Assembly: GCF_001078595.1 (NCBI RefSeq)
Contig: NZ_LFTY01000002.1
Location: 1,632,151 to 1,696,150 of the forward strand
DNA from: Candidatus Rhodobacter oscarellae
Lineage (GTDB): Bacteria; Pseudomonadota; Alphaproteobacteria; Rhodobacterales; Rhodobacteraceae
Length of the DNA: 64,000 bases
Direction: 5' to 3'
Below are positions 1 to 6,438 of the stretch, in pieces; position 1 is the first letter of the stretch, and every line of letters begins with the position of its first letter. The position numbers and the translations under genes were made by a program. The notes under the pieces were generated by a model. The model did not search any database, had not been told where the DNA came from, and was given only the letters and a program-made list of their open reading frames with translations.

Positions 1-1569
1 GTCATTCAGCATCTGCGTGTAGACGACGCGCCCAACCGGCACGTCCACGCGGTTCGCGGCGACCCAGCCCAGCGCGGCCTCCGCGTCCGGCCCGCGCAGG
101 ATGAACTTCGCGAAGGACGATTGGTCGAAGAGCGCCGCGGTCTCTCGGGCCGCGCGGTGCTCCCGCGCCACGGCCTTAAACCAGTTGGGCCGCGCGTAGG
201 TATAGACGTCCTCGGCAAGCTCCCCCGGCGCGGCGAACCAGTTGGGCCTCTCCCAGCCGAGCTTCTCGCCGAAGACCGCGCCGCCGGTTTTCAAGATCTC
301 ATAAAGCGGCGAGCGGCGATAAGGCCGGGCCGAGCGGTGCTCCTCTGCGGGCCAGGACATGGTGTAGTGCTTGGCATAGGCCTCTAGCGTGCGGGCGCGG
401 ACCCAATCCAGATCGCGATGCGGCGTGCCAAAGCGGCGGATATCCACCGGCCAGAGGTCATAGGGCGGCGCGCCATTGGCGACCCATTCCGCCAGCGCCA
501 TGCCCGCGCCACCGCCCGAGGCGATCCCAAAGGCGTTGAACCCCGCGCCGACAAACACGTTCTCCATCTCTGGCGCCTCGCCGAGGATGAAGTTCCCATC
601 GGGGGTAAAGCTCTCTGGCCCGTTCAGCAGCTGCTTGATCCCCGCCTCTTGCAGGGCGGGCACGCGTGGCAATGCCAGCTCGGTGATCTGCTCGAAGTGG
701 TCGAAATTGCTCTCAAGAAGCTGGAAGTCGAAGGGATCCGGCAGTCCGCCGACGGCCCAAGGGATCGGGTTCGGCTCGTAGCCGCCCATGACCAGCCCGC
801 CGACCTCCTCCTTCCAATAGGTCAGCCGGTCGGGGTCGCGCAGGGTCGGCAGGTCCGAGGGCACGCCCATCGGTTCGGTAATCATGTATTGATGCTCGAT
901 TGAGACCAGCGGCACCGCGACGCCAATCGTGGCGGCCAGGTCGCGCGTCCATTGCCCGCAGCAGAGCACCAGCTTCTCGCAGGCCACATCGCCCTGAGTG
1001 GTCCGCACCCCGGTCAGACGCCCGTCCTCTGTTAGGATCTCCGTCACGGGACAATGCTCGACCAAATGCGCGTCATTCGCCCGCGCGCCCTTCGCCAGGG
1101 CCTGCGCAATGTCCGAAGGGTTGGCCTGCCCATCGGTGGGCAGGAAGGCCGCGCCGACCACGTCGCTGACATCCATCAGGGGCCAGAGGTCCTGCGCCTC
1201 TTGCGGCGAGAGGAGCTCCATCTCCAGCCCGAAGCTGCGCGCGGTGGTGGCCTGGCGGCGCACTTCGGTCCAGCGCTCTTGGTTGCAGGCCAGTCGCAGC
1301 CCGCCGTTCTGCTTCCAGCCCGTGGCCTGGCCGGTCTCGGCCTCAAGCTTGGCATAGAGCTCTACCGAATAGCCCAGAAGCTGCGTGACGTTGGCGTTAG
1401 AGCGCAGCTGCCCCACCAGCCCCGCGGCGTGCCAGGTGGAGCCGGAGGTCAGCGCGGCTTTCTCTAACAACAGCACCTCTTGGCCCATTGCCGCCAGATG
1501 ATAGGCCGTGGAGCAGCCGATGATGCCGCCGCCAATGATGACGATTTTTGACGAGCTAGGCAGCGCCAT
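1..1569 (-). CDS. DMGDH/sarcosine dehydrogenase-like FAD protein (3' end beyond window)
   Basis: The first 523 codons are visible and the frame runs off the left edge, so the C-terminus is missing. Residues 9-24 form a Rossmann FAD motif (IVIIGGGIIGCSTAYH). A following GSTWHAAGL segment carries the His that attaches FAD covalently in dimethylglycine and sarcosine dehydrogenases. From about residue 375 the sequence looks like the start of the GcvT-type tetrahydrofolate domain of the same family (about 800 residues when complete). The expected reaction is oxidative N-demethylation of a methylated glycine, with formaldehyde passed to folate. The start is ATG at 1567-1569. It follows a kinase-like gene on the same strand, with palindrome repeat copy A between them. 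The family is clear, the substrate is not. Confidence 0.85.
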   Translation of the reverse strand, partial: MALPSSSKIVIIGGGIIGCSTAYHLAAMGQEVLLLEKAALTSGSTWHAAGLVGQLRSNANVTQLLGYSVELYAKLEAETGQATGWKQNGGLRLACNQERWTEVRRQATTARSFGLEMELLSPQEAQDLWPLMDVSDVVGAAFLPTDGQANPSDIAQALAKGARANDAHLVEHCPVTEILTEDGRLTGVRTTQGDVACEKLVLCCGQWTRDLAATIGVAVPLVSIEHQYMITEPMGVPSDLPTLRDPDRLTYWKEEVGGLVMGGYEPNPIPWAVGGLPDPFDFQLLESNFDHFEQITELALPRVPALQEAGIKQLLNGPESFTPDGNFILGEAPEMENVFVGAGFNAFGIASGGGAGMALAEWVANGAPPYDLWPVDIRRFGTPHRDLDWVRARTLEAYAKHYTMSWPAEEHRSARPYRRSPLYEILKTGGAVFGEKLGWERPNWFAAPGELAEDVYTYARPNWFKAVAREHRAARETAALFDQSSFAKFILRGPDAEAALGWVAANRVDVPVGRVVYTQMLND

Positions 1570-1584
1570 CTTCACCTCCAGGGG

Positions 1585-1731
1585 GCCGATTTCTTGCAAG
1601 AAATCGGCAAAACTCTGGAATCAGAGTTTTGGTTGCGCGCGACAGAAGCGTTGCACTCCAAAGCGCCACATCTGCAACTGGCGCAACCAACTTCCTTGGA
1701 AGGAAGTTGCAAATCTCTTGCAAGAGATTTG
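1585..1731 (-). repeat. Four-palindrome intergenic repeat, copy A (divergent)
   Basis: Four palindromes lie in two close pairs: 1585-1608 (GCCGATTTC..GAAATCGGC), 1608-1631 (CAAAACTCTG, 4-nt loop, mirror), 1688-1709 (CAACTTCCTT..AAGGAAGTTG) and 1710-1731 (core AAATCTCTTGCAAGAGATTT). Read on the minus strand, order and spacing match copies at 11268, 34898 and 45147. Three of the four palindromes differ in sequence from the other copies, yet both arms changed together. It sits between the kinase stop (1764) and the DMGDH-like start (1569), so an operon transcript would read through it. Confidence 0.9.
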
Positions 1732-1763
1732 ACCCGCACCAAGTGCGCCCCGTCCCGTATCGC

Positions 1764-2639
1764 TCATACATTGCGAAAATCCGCCAGCGAGCCCGTCAGC
1801 CGCGCCATATTCTCTTCCGTGTAGGCGCCGTAGTCGAAATCCAGCTCTGAATGCAGCTCTGACACCATCGACCATAGCGTCTCGCGCATCAGGCTGGCGC
1901 ATTTCATCGCCTGGTAGGCGCGCCAGCGGGGCTCTACGGGCGCCTCAAAATACTGCTCCAGCATGGCGCGCTCTTGGCCCTCGTCCAGGCCGTTATTGCC
2001 CGCCAATCCAGCCAGATCAAAGAGCGGCGTGTTGAACCCGCCATATTCCCAGTCGATCAGCCAGAGCCGCGCGCCATCCTCCAGGATATTCGCCGCAAGA
2101 AGGTCGTTATGCCCGATCACCAGCTCCACCGGGCCGGTGGCGGCGATCAGCGCGTCCTGCGCTTGCATCAGGGCGGGCAACCGCCCTGCATGCGGCGATC
2201 CTTGCGCCTTGAGCCGCGTGGCATAGATCTGGTTCACCTGGAAGGGCCAGAAGGCAAGTACCGGCCCGCTCAGGTGAGCGCCCAGGGTGCGATGCGCCCG
2301 CGCCACCAGCTCGACGATCCGCGGCAGGTTCTGCGGCGCGCGCACGTCCTCCTCGGCGAAGGTGCGCGCCTCTAGGTAGGCCAGCACCAGGACGCCGGGC
2401 TCGTGATGCACCACCTCGGGCGCGATGCCCGCCGCATGGGCCGCGCGGCTCAGTGCCAGCTCGTTCCAGCGTAGCACGCCATGCTCGGGGATGTCGTCGC
2501 CCAGCCGCACCACATACCGCCGGTCGCCGTCCCGCACCACCAGGTTCACATTGGTGATGCCGCCGCCCAGCGGCTCGATCTCCGTCGGGTTGGTGAAGCA
2601 GGGCAGCGCCGCCGCCCGCGCAATCGCCGCGTCACTCAT
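1764..2639 (-). CDS. Choline kinase/aminoglycoside phosphotransferase-fold kinase
   Basis: A 291-residue protein of the APH/choline-ethanolamine kinase superfamily. The Brenner-type catalytic loop is visible as VIGHNDLLAANIL (about residues 175-187), followed by the metal-binding LIDWEYGG segment. Such enzymes transfer the ATP gamma-phosphate to a small hydroxylated or amino substrate in the cytoplasm. The start is ATG at 2637-2639, 3 bp after the stop of the hydro-lyase beta subunit, so it belongs to that operon. The DMGDH-like gene downstream suggests a choline- or methylamine-related substrate, but this is inference from position only. Confidence 0.8.
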   Translation of the reverse strand: MSDAAIARAAALPCFTNPTEIEPLGGGITNVNLVVRDGDRRYVVRLGDDIPEHGVLRWNELALSRAAHAAGIAPEVVHHEPGVLVLAYLEARTFAEEDVRAPQNLPRIVELVARAHRTLGAHLSGPVLAFWPFQVNQIYATRLKAQGSPHAGRLPALMQAQDALIAATGPVELVIGHNDLLAANILEDGARLWLIDWEYGGFNTPLFDLAGLAGNNGLDEGQERAMLEQYFEAPVEPRWRAYQAMKCASLMRETLWSMVSELHSELDFDYGAYTEENMARLTGSLADFRNV

Positions 2640-2642
2640 CGC

Positions 2643-3308
2643 CTAGATCACCTCGTCGCTGCGGTCGTCGGTCTCTCCGTAGCGCTTCAGCGTGGCCGGG
2701 CGGGTGCCCTCGTAGACGCGATGCAGGCCCTCGGCGATCTTGGCGTTCTCGCGCTCAAAGAGGCAATCGCCATTGAGGTCGCTGGCCACGATGAACGGCC
2801 CCATCTTGTTGCATTTCAGGACCCACATGGCCTGCGCCAGGCCCAGCTCCTCGTTCCAATGGACTGCCTCGACATTCTCCACCCCGCGCCCCAGAAGCGC
2901 GCCAGTGCCATATCCCACAGTCGACAGGTAAACTGCGCCGTTGGGCACGAAGTACTCTTTGTAATCCCTGGATGTCATGCCCCCTTTGCCAACGATCAGC
3001 CGGGCCCCGGTCTTGGCCATCCATTCAGGCAGCCATTTGGCAAACCGGAACGAGGCCGTGGCGGTCACCGCCCCCATATCGAAGGACCCATCGCTGCGGA
3101 TCGTGGCAGCGGGTGAGCAATGGAAATTGGCCGCGCTTTCACTGGGCAGCTCCATCGGGATATTGGCCTTACCTTCGAGGGCGCGCATATAGACACCTTC
3201 GCGCGCCGTATACATCAGCCCGTCCAGATAAACGATGTCGCCCAGACGCAGCTGCGCAATGTCTTCGGCCGAAGGTGTGGTCGACAACCGGATTTCGCGG
3301 AGTTTCAT
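2643..3308 (-). CDS. ttdB: Fe-S fumarase/tartrate dehydratase-type hydro-lyase, beta subunit
   Basis: 221 residues matching the C-terminal (beta) domain of class I fumarases and L(+)-tartrate dehydratase: a KLREIRL start, GDIVYLDG, KGGMTSRDYKEYFVPNGAVYLSTVGYG written here only in part (KGGM, GTGALLG) and a C-terminal SDLNGDCLFE. With the alpha subunit at 4900-5859 it should form an oxygen-sensitive hydratase/dehydratase acting on a 2-hydroxy dicarboxylate. The start chosen is ATG 3306-3308, overlapping the upstream stop as ATGA. Base composition is less GC-rich than in the alpha subunit, and a decayed copy of its N-terminus lies at 4325-4523, so the pair may not have evolved together here. 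The exact substrate is unknown. Confidence 0.85.
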   Translation of the reverse strand: MKLREIRLSTTPSAEDIAQLRLGDIVYLDGLMYTAREGVYMRALEGKANIPMELPSESAANFHCSPAATIRSDGSFDMGAVTATASFRFAKWLPEWMAKTGARLIVGKGGMTSRDYKEYFVPNGAVYLSTVGYGTGALLGRGVENVEAVHWNEELGLAQAMWVLKCNKMGPFIVASDLNGDCLFERENAKIAEGLHRVYEGTRPATLKRYGETDDRSDEVI

Positions 3309-4216
3309 GACATCACCCGTTCGGCCATGAGTTTCAGATGACGCATATCGGTGCCACAACAGCCACCGATCACACGCAATTCGGGGTAAGTCCGCACAAG
3401 ATCGGCCACTTCACCGGCCAGTTCCTCGGGGTTGCCCGCATCCAGCGCGTCGGCATTGTCCAGCTCAGCATGGCTGCGACGCGAGGCGTTTACCACGATG
3501 CCGCGCAGACGCGGATGGCCCGTCAGCACATCGGCAAAATGGCTGGGATGGGCGCAATTGATCATGAAATAGGCCGCCGCCCCGTCCGTAAGCGCGTCGA
3601 TCCGGTCGATTGCCGCGTTCAGCTCTTCGCCATTGTTCAACCGCCCATCGGTTTCCACCACCAGCGACAGCGCAACGGGGAGGTCGAAATCCCGCGCCGC
3701 CAGAACCGCACCAGCGGCTTCTTCGACCTGATTGAATGTGTAGGCGTTGACCAGATCGATCCCCATATCAGCAACCGCCCCGATCTGCGCCCGGTGATAG
3801 CTGCGTGCATCTTTGACACTCATCGGCTCCAGCTTGGCATAGGCGTCCCGTGACGGGCCGACGCAAAGGGCCACCAGCACGCTGCTGGCTGCCTTTTCCT
3901 GCCGCAGCTGCAACATCAAACCCACCGCCTGGCGATTAAGCGCCACCAGACGATCTGCATCATAGCCCAGCGGCGCGGCGCGGTCGCGATTGGCCATCCA
4001 GGTCAGCGTGTCGATGATCGCCCCCATGCCCGCCGCCTCGGCGACCTCGATCAGGTCGCGCATCTGCTCAATCAGAATCGGTTGCACCTTGGGATCCTCG
4101 ACCAGAGGAAAAGTGGCAAATCCAGGCACCTCGACCCCTCGATTAAAAATCAGATCGGTACCGGTTGCGGCAACCAGAAAACGTTGATCGGTTTGATGTG
4201 GCAATGCCCGCGTCAT
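3305..4216 (-). CDS. Homocysteine S-methyltransferase-like protein
   Basis: 303 residues with a TIM-barrel homocysteine methyltransferase signature. The zinc ligands are visible as C221 in INCAHP and C286-C287 in GGCCGTD. Family members move a methyl group from S-methylmethionine, betaine or similar donors to a thiolate. It sits between the two hydro-lyase subunits, and its stop overlaps the beta-subunit start (ATGA), so all three are probably translated together. Its ATG (4214-4216) follows directly after the stop of a decayed alpha-subunit tail. A methyltransferase between the halves of a hydratase is unusual and suggests that the operon's substrate carries or yields a methyl group. That link is inference. 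Confidence 0.8.
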   Translation of the reverse strand: MTRALPHQTDQRFLVAATGTDLIFNRGVEVPGFATFPLVEDPKVQPILIEQMRDLIEVAEAAGMGAIIDTLTWMANRDRAAPLGYDADRLVALNRQAVGLMLQLRQEKAASSVLVALCVGPSRDAYAKLEPMSVKDARSYHRAQIGAVADMGIDLVNAYTFNQVEEAAGAVLAARDFDLPVALSLVVETDGRLNNGEELNAAIDRIDALTDGAAAYFMINCAHPSHFADVLTGHPRLRGIVVNASRRSHAELDNADALDAGNPEELAGEVADLVRTYPELRVIGGCCGTDMRHLKLMAERVMS

Positions 4217-4324
4217 CTATTCCGCCGCCTCCCGTTGCAGGGGCCAGTCCAACGTTTCATGGCGCTAATCGGGGATGAACCGATCCGGGTCGGCCCAGTA
4301 TTTGCCCCGTCCATCCGAAAAAGC
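4217..4324 (-). pseudogene. Decayed tail of a second hydro-lyase alpha subunit
   Basis: Read on the minus strand, the end of this stretch translates as HETLDWPLQREAAE then stop. This mirrors the true alpha-subunit end DTVDWPLQQEAAE at 4900. Upstream, WADPDRFIPD followed by an in-frame TAG aligns with RTDPDWFTPY. The internal stop and missing 5' part show a dead fragment. It abuts the fossil beta-subunit head on one side and the methyltransferase start on the other. Confidence 0.8.
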
Positions 4325-4523
4325 GGTCAACCATCTGAAAATTAGCCTCCTTTGTCAGGGGCAGCCCCATCAGGTTGTTGGCCGCCTTTTTGAGTGCTCG
4401 CAGGCAGACACGTTCACGTTCCGAGTGGGTCTGCCCTTCCAGATAAACGATAACGCCCAGGCGCGGCAGCGCAGTGTCTTTGACCGAGCGTGCGTTCAAC
4501 AGCCGGATTTCGCTCAGTTTCAA
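4325..4523 (-). pseudogene. Decayed N-terminal head of a second hydro-lyase beta subunit
   Basis: About 62 codons read LKLSEIRL, then GVIVYLEGQTHSERERVCLRA and KEANFQ. They align with the true beta subunit's MKLREIRL, GDIVYLDGLMYTAREGVYMRA and SAANFH. The ancestral ATG is now TTG (4521-4523), overlapping the stop of the zinc-ribbon gene where the intact copy uses ATGA. After about residue 62 the homology ends abruptly and the alpha-tail fossil begins. The frame may still be translated as a short hybrid peptide, but it lacks the rest of the subunit. Confidence 0.8.
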
Positions 4524-4903
4524 ATGCTCCCCTCCTTGATCAAAGGTCCAGCGAGCGCACCTTCGGGCAAATGAAATCCGCATTCGGCACATAATTTTGC
4601 CCGCGGTGTGCGAAACGGCTTACCGCAGACCTCGCACAACCGCCCATACAGATCCGCACGAATCACCCATAGCTGCTCGGGATGATCCAGCTTATCACCC
4701 GTAATTTCAGTATACTTGCTCAAAGCCGCAATCGCTTTGTGGTTGTCAGCTCTCGCCTGGTCGATCGTAGCACCGGTGTCTTTCAGATACTGCTTAATTG
4801 CATCGATCATGTCATCCAGAAGAGGCGCAATTGCATACCATTCTTGCGAAGTCAGCAATTCAGCCTCTCTGCCCATTCGATGACAATAAGCGCGCACGCT
4901 CAT
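4520..4903 (-). CDS. Small zinc-ribbon protein in the hydro-lyase operon
   Basis: 127 residues of unknown function. The N-terminal two thirds is predicted helical (LLDDMIDAIKQYLKDTGATI). The C-terminal third carries CEVC, 12 residues, then CAEC, a typical zinc-ribbon spacing. ATG 4901-4903 overlaps the alpha-subunit stop (ATGA), so it is translationally coupled. The region is visibly more AT-rich than the flanking alpha subunit, suggesting separate origin. A role in maturation or regulation of the Fe-S hydratase is possible but nothing in the sequence shows it. Confidence 0.7.
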   Translation of the reverse strand: MSVRAYCHRMGREAELLTSQEWYAIAPLLDDMIDAIKQYLKDTGATIDQARADNHKAIAALSKYTEITGDKLDHPEQLWVIRADLYGRLCEVCGKPFRTPRAKLCAECGFHLPEGALAGPLIKEGSI

Positions 4904-5859
4904 TCCGCCGCTTCCTGTTGCAGGGGCCAGTCCACGGTGTCGCGGCGTTGGTACGGGGTGAACCAGTCGGGATCGGTGCGATGCTCGACCCGCCCATCGG
5001 GCCAGATCCGCGCCACCGCCCGGCGCGAGGACAGGCAGAAGGCGTGGACCGACATGGGCATACCGCCGGTATGGCAATAGCCGACCTCGATATTGCAATC
5101 GATCACCATGTTTTTCCCGACAAACCCCATGGCCCCCATGCCGATGGAATTACCCAATTCCATGAATTCATCCTCCAACTCGGCGATGCGCGGATCGGAA
5201 TTGCGGCTGCCCACAATGCGCAGCGTCGAGGCACGTTTGCCCAGCGTCATGCAGATATCCTTGGACCCGCCCAGCCCGATCCCGATGATCGCCGGCTGGC
5301 AGGCCAGCCCCCGCTTGCCGAAGGCCACGAGGCTGTCCAGGTAGAACCGCTTGATCCCTTGGATGCCGTCGCTGGGGAAGAGCATGCGGTAATCGGTGCC
5401 AAAGAGCCCGCCCTTATGCACGGTTATCAGGTCGATCCAGTCGCCCTCTGGCTCGAACCCGTATTCAATCTCCGGCGCGCCGATGCCGACATTGTTGTCG
5501 TGATCCGTGCGCCAGAGGGGGTGCACGCGGTTGGGGCGCAGCGGCACGCCGGTGGTCGCCTCGGCGGTGGCGCGGCGCAGCGCCTCCTCCAGCGCGACCA
5601 TGCCGCCCTCCACCCGCGCCTCGTTGCCCAGCTTGACGAACCAGCGCGGCACGCCGGTGTCGCCGCACATGGCGCGGCGGTCCTCCTTGGCGGCCTCGTA
5701 ATTGTCCAGCATGGCCTGGAGCACGAAGCTCGACAACTCGCCCTCCTCGCTCGCCGCCGCCTTCTTAAGCCCGTCAAGATAGTCCTGCGGGATCTCGATG
5801 GCGGCCTTAGCCATCAGATCGCCGGCGACGTTCCGCAGGTCTTGGATCTTAATCACCAC
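4900..5859 (-). CDS. ttdA: Fe-S fumarase/tartrate dehydratase-type hydro-lyase, alpha subunit
   Basis: 319 residues covering the N-terminal domain of class I fumarase/tartrate dehydratase. The three cysteines expected to hold the [4Fe-4S] cluster are C65 (MCGDTG), C187 (LACQPAI) and C262 (GYCHTGG). GIGLGGSKD and the PLRPNRVHP segment are also family hallmarks. The start is GTG at 5857-5859, preceded by an AAGGA-like ribosome site. A second GTG follows immediately. With the beta subunit at 2643-3308 it should hydrate or dehydrate a four-carbon-like dicarboxylate. Fumarate is plausible because an SDH-like complex lies upstream. Codon use is very GC-rich, unlike the zinc-ribbon and methyltransferase genes downstream. 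Confidence 0.85.
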   Translation of the reverse strand: MVIKIQDLRNVAGDLMAKAAIEIPQDYLDGLKKAAASEEGELSSFVLQAMLDNYEAAKEDRRAMCGDTGVPRWFVKLGNEARVEGGMVALEEALRRATAEATTGVPLRPNRVHPLWRTDHDNNVGIGAPEIEYGFEPEGDWIDLITVHKGGLFGTDYRMLFPSDGIQGIKRFYLDSLVAFGKRGLACQPAIIGIGLGGSKDICMTLGKRASTLRIVGSRNSDPRIAELEDEFMELGNSIGMGAMGFVGKNMVIDCNIEVGYCHTGGMPMSVHAFCLSSRRAVARIWPDGRVEHRTDPDWFTPYQRRDTVDWPLQQEAAE

Positions 5860-5865
5860 CCAGTT

Positions 5866-5894
5866 CCTTCATCTTGTCAAAAATACGCAAATCC
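5866..5894 (-). repeat. Short shared leader motif (minus-strand copy)
   Basis: On the minus strand this reads GGATTTGCGTATTTTTGACA followed by AGATGAAGG, immediately before the alpha-subunit start. A close copy (GGATTTGCGTATTTTGGACA then AGGTGAAG) lies at 47099-47126 before the Gfo/Idh/MocA gene. Both are 5' leaders, so this may be a conserved leader element or a small dispersed repeat. Confidence 0.6.
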
Positions 5895-5905
5895 AACATC
5901 GGCCA

Positions 5906-6010
5906 CATGGCGCCACCGCCAGCGTCTTTGGCTCCCCCCTTGGGCGGGACGGTCTTGCGAGACCTCAGCGGCGGCCCCGGCCATCAGATCAGCGACGTCA
6001 GATCGAGTCA
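5906..6010 (-). pseudogene. Fused fossils: hydro-lyase alpha head joined to SDH-like flavoprotein tail
   Basis: On the minus strand the first half (about 6010-5950) translates as DVADLMAGAAAEVSQD, matching the alpha-subunit N-terminus NVAGDLMAKAAIEIPQD. The second half (about 5958-5906) matches the DNA of the sdhA-like 3' end at 6439-6490, including its final GGCGCCATG, at roughly three quarters identity by eye. So a head of one gene is joined to the tail of another, just before the intact alpha subunit. No other gene is seen between 5860 and 6036. Confidence 0.65.
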
Positions 6011-6036
6011 ATTCGGGTTCGATAAATGCCCGGCAC

Positions 6037-6438
6037 CTATGTCGGCGTGTCCGCGAATGGTTCGGCCACGACCTGCCACTCGTCCTCATAAACGATGTAG
6101 CCGACGCGGTCGGATTTGAGAACATCTACAGCGATATCGTGCTCGGCCAGGATGGCCATGACTTCATAGGCGCGCGCGATGTGCTCCTGTGCGCTGGCCT
6201 TGAACCAACTGAGGCCTTTTGTGTTCCTATGGTAGGCACCCTTGCTAGAGGTCCTTGAAAAGACCTCTGGAATTGGGAGGTTTGCTTTGTACCAGACGAC
6301 CAACCTGTCTAGCTCGGCATAGGTGGTTTGTTCGGTCAGGTCGTCATTCCGCAAACAATAGGCGGCGTCGAGAAAGCCGGCACGAAAGCCCACGCCCTCG
6401 ATCAATTCGCCGTATACAAAGCGAAGATATCCGCTCAT
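6037..6438 (-). CDS. Conserved hypothetical protein after the SDH-like genes
   Basis: 133 residues, soluble, no membrane segment or recognised domain. Aromatic- and acid-rich motifs (YGELIEGVGFRAGFLDAAYCLR, of which YGELIEG and DAAYCL stand out, plus VVYEDEWQVVAEPF-like text near the C-terminus) suggest a conserved family, but I cannot name a function. ATG 6436-6438 overlaps the flavoprotein stop (ATGA), so it is co-translated with the complex and may be an assembly or accessory factor. That role is inference from position. Confidence 0.65.
   Translation of the reverse strand: MSGYLRFVYGELIEGVGFRAGFLDAAYCLRNDDLTEQTTYAELDRLVVWYKANLPIPEVFSRTSSKGAYHRNTKGLSWFKASAQEHIARAYEVMAILAEHDIAVDVLKSDRVGYIVYEDEWQVVAEPFADTPT

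Noticed and set aside
1585-1731. CRISPR-like repeats or ordinary terminators for the palindrome clusters
   Set aside because: The palindromes differ from each other within a copy, spacers are not unique equal-length inserts, no cas genes are present, and the fixed four-part order recurs at distant sites.
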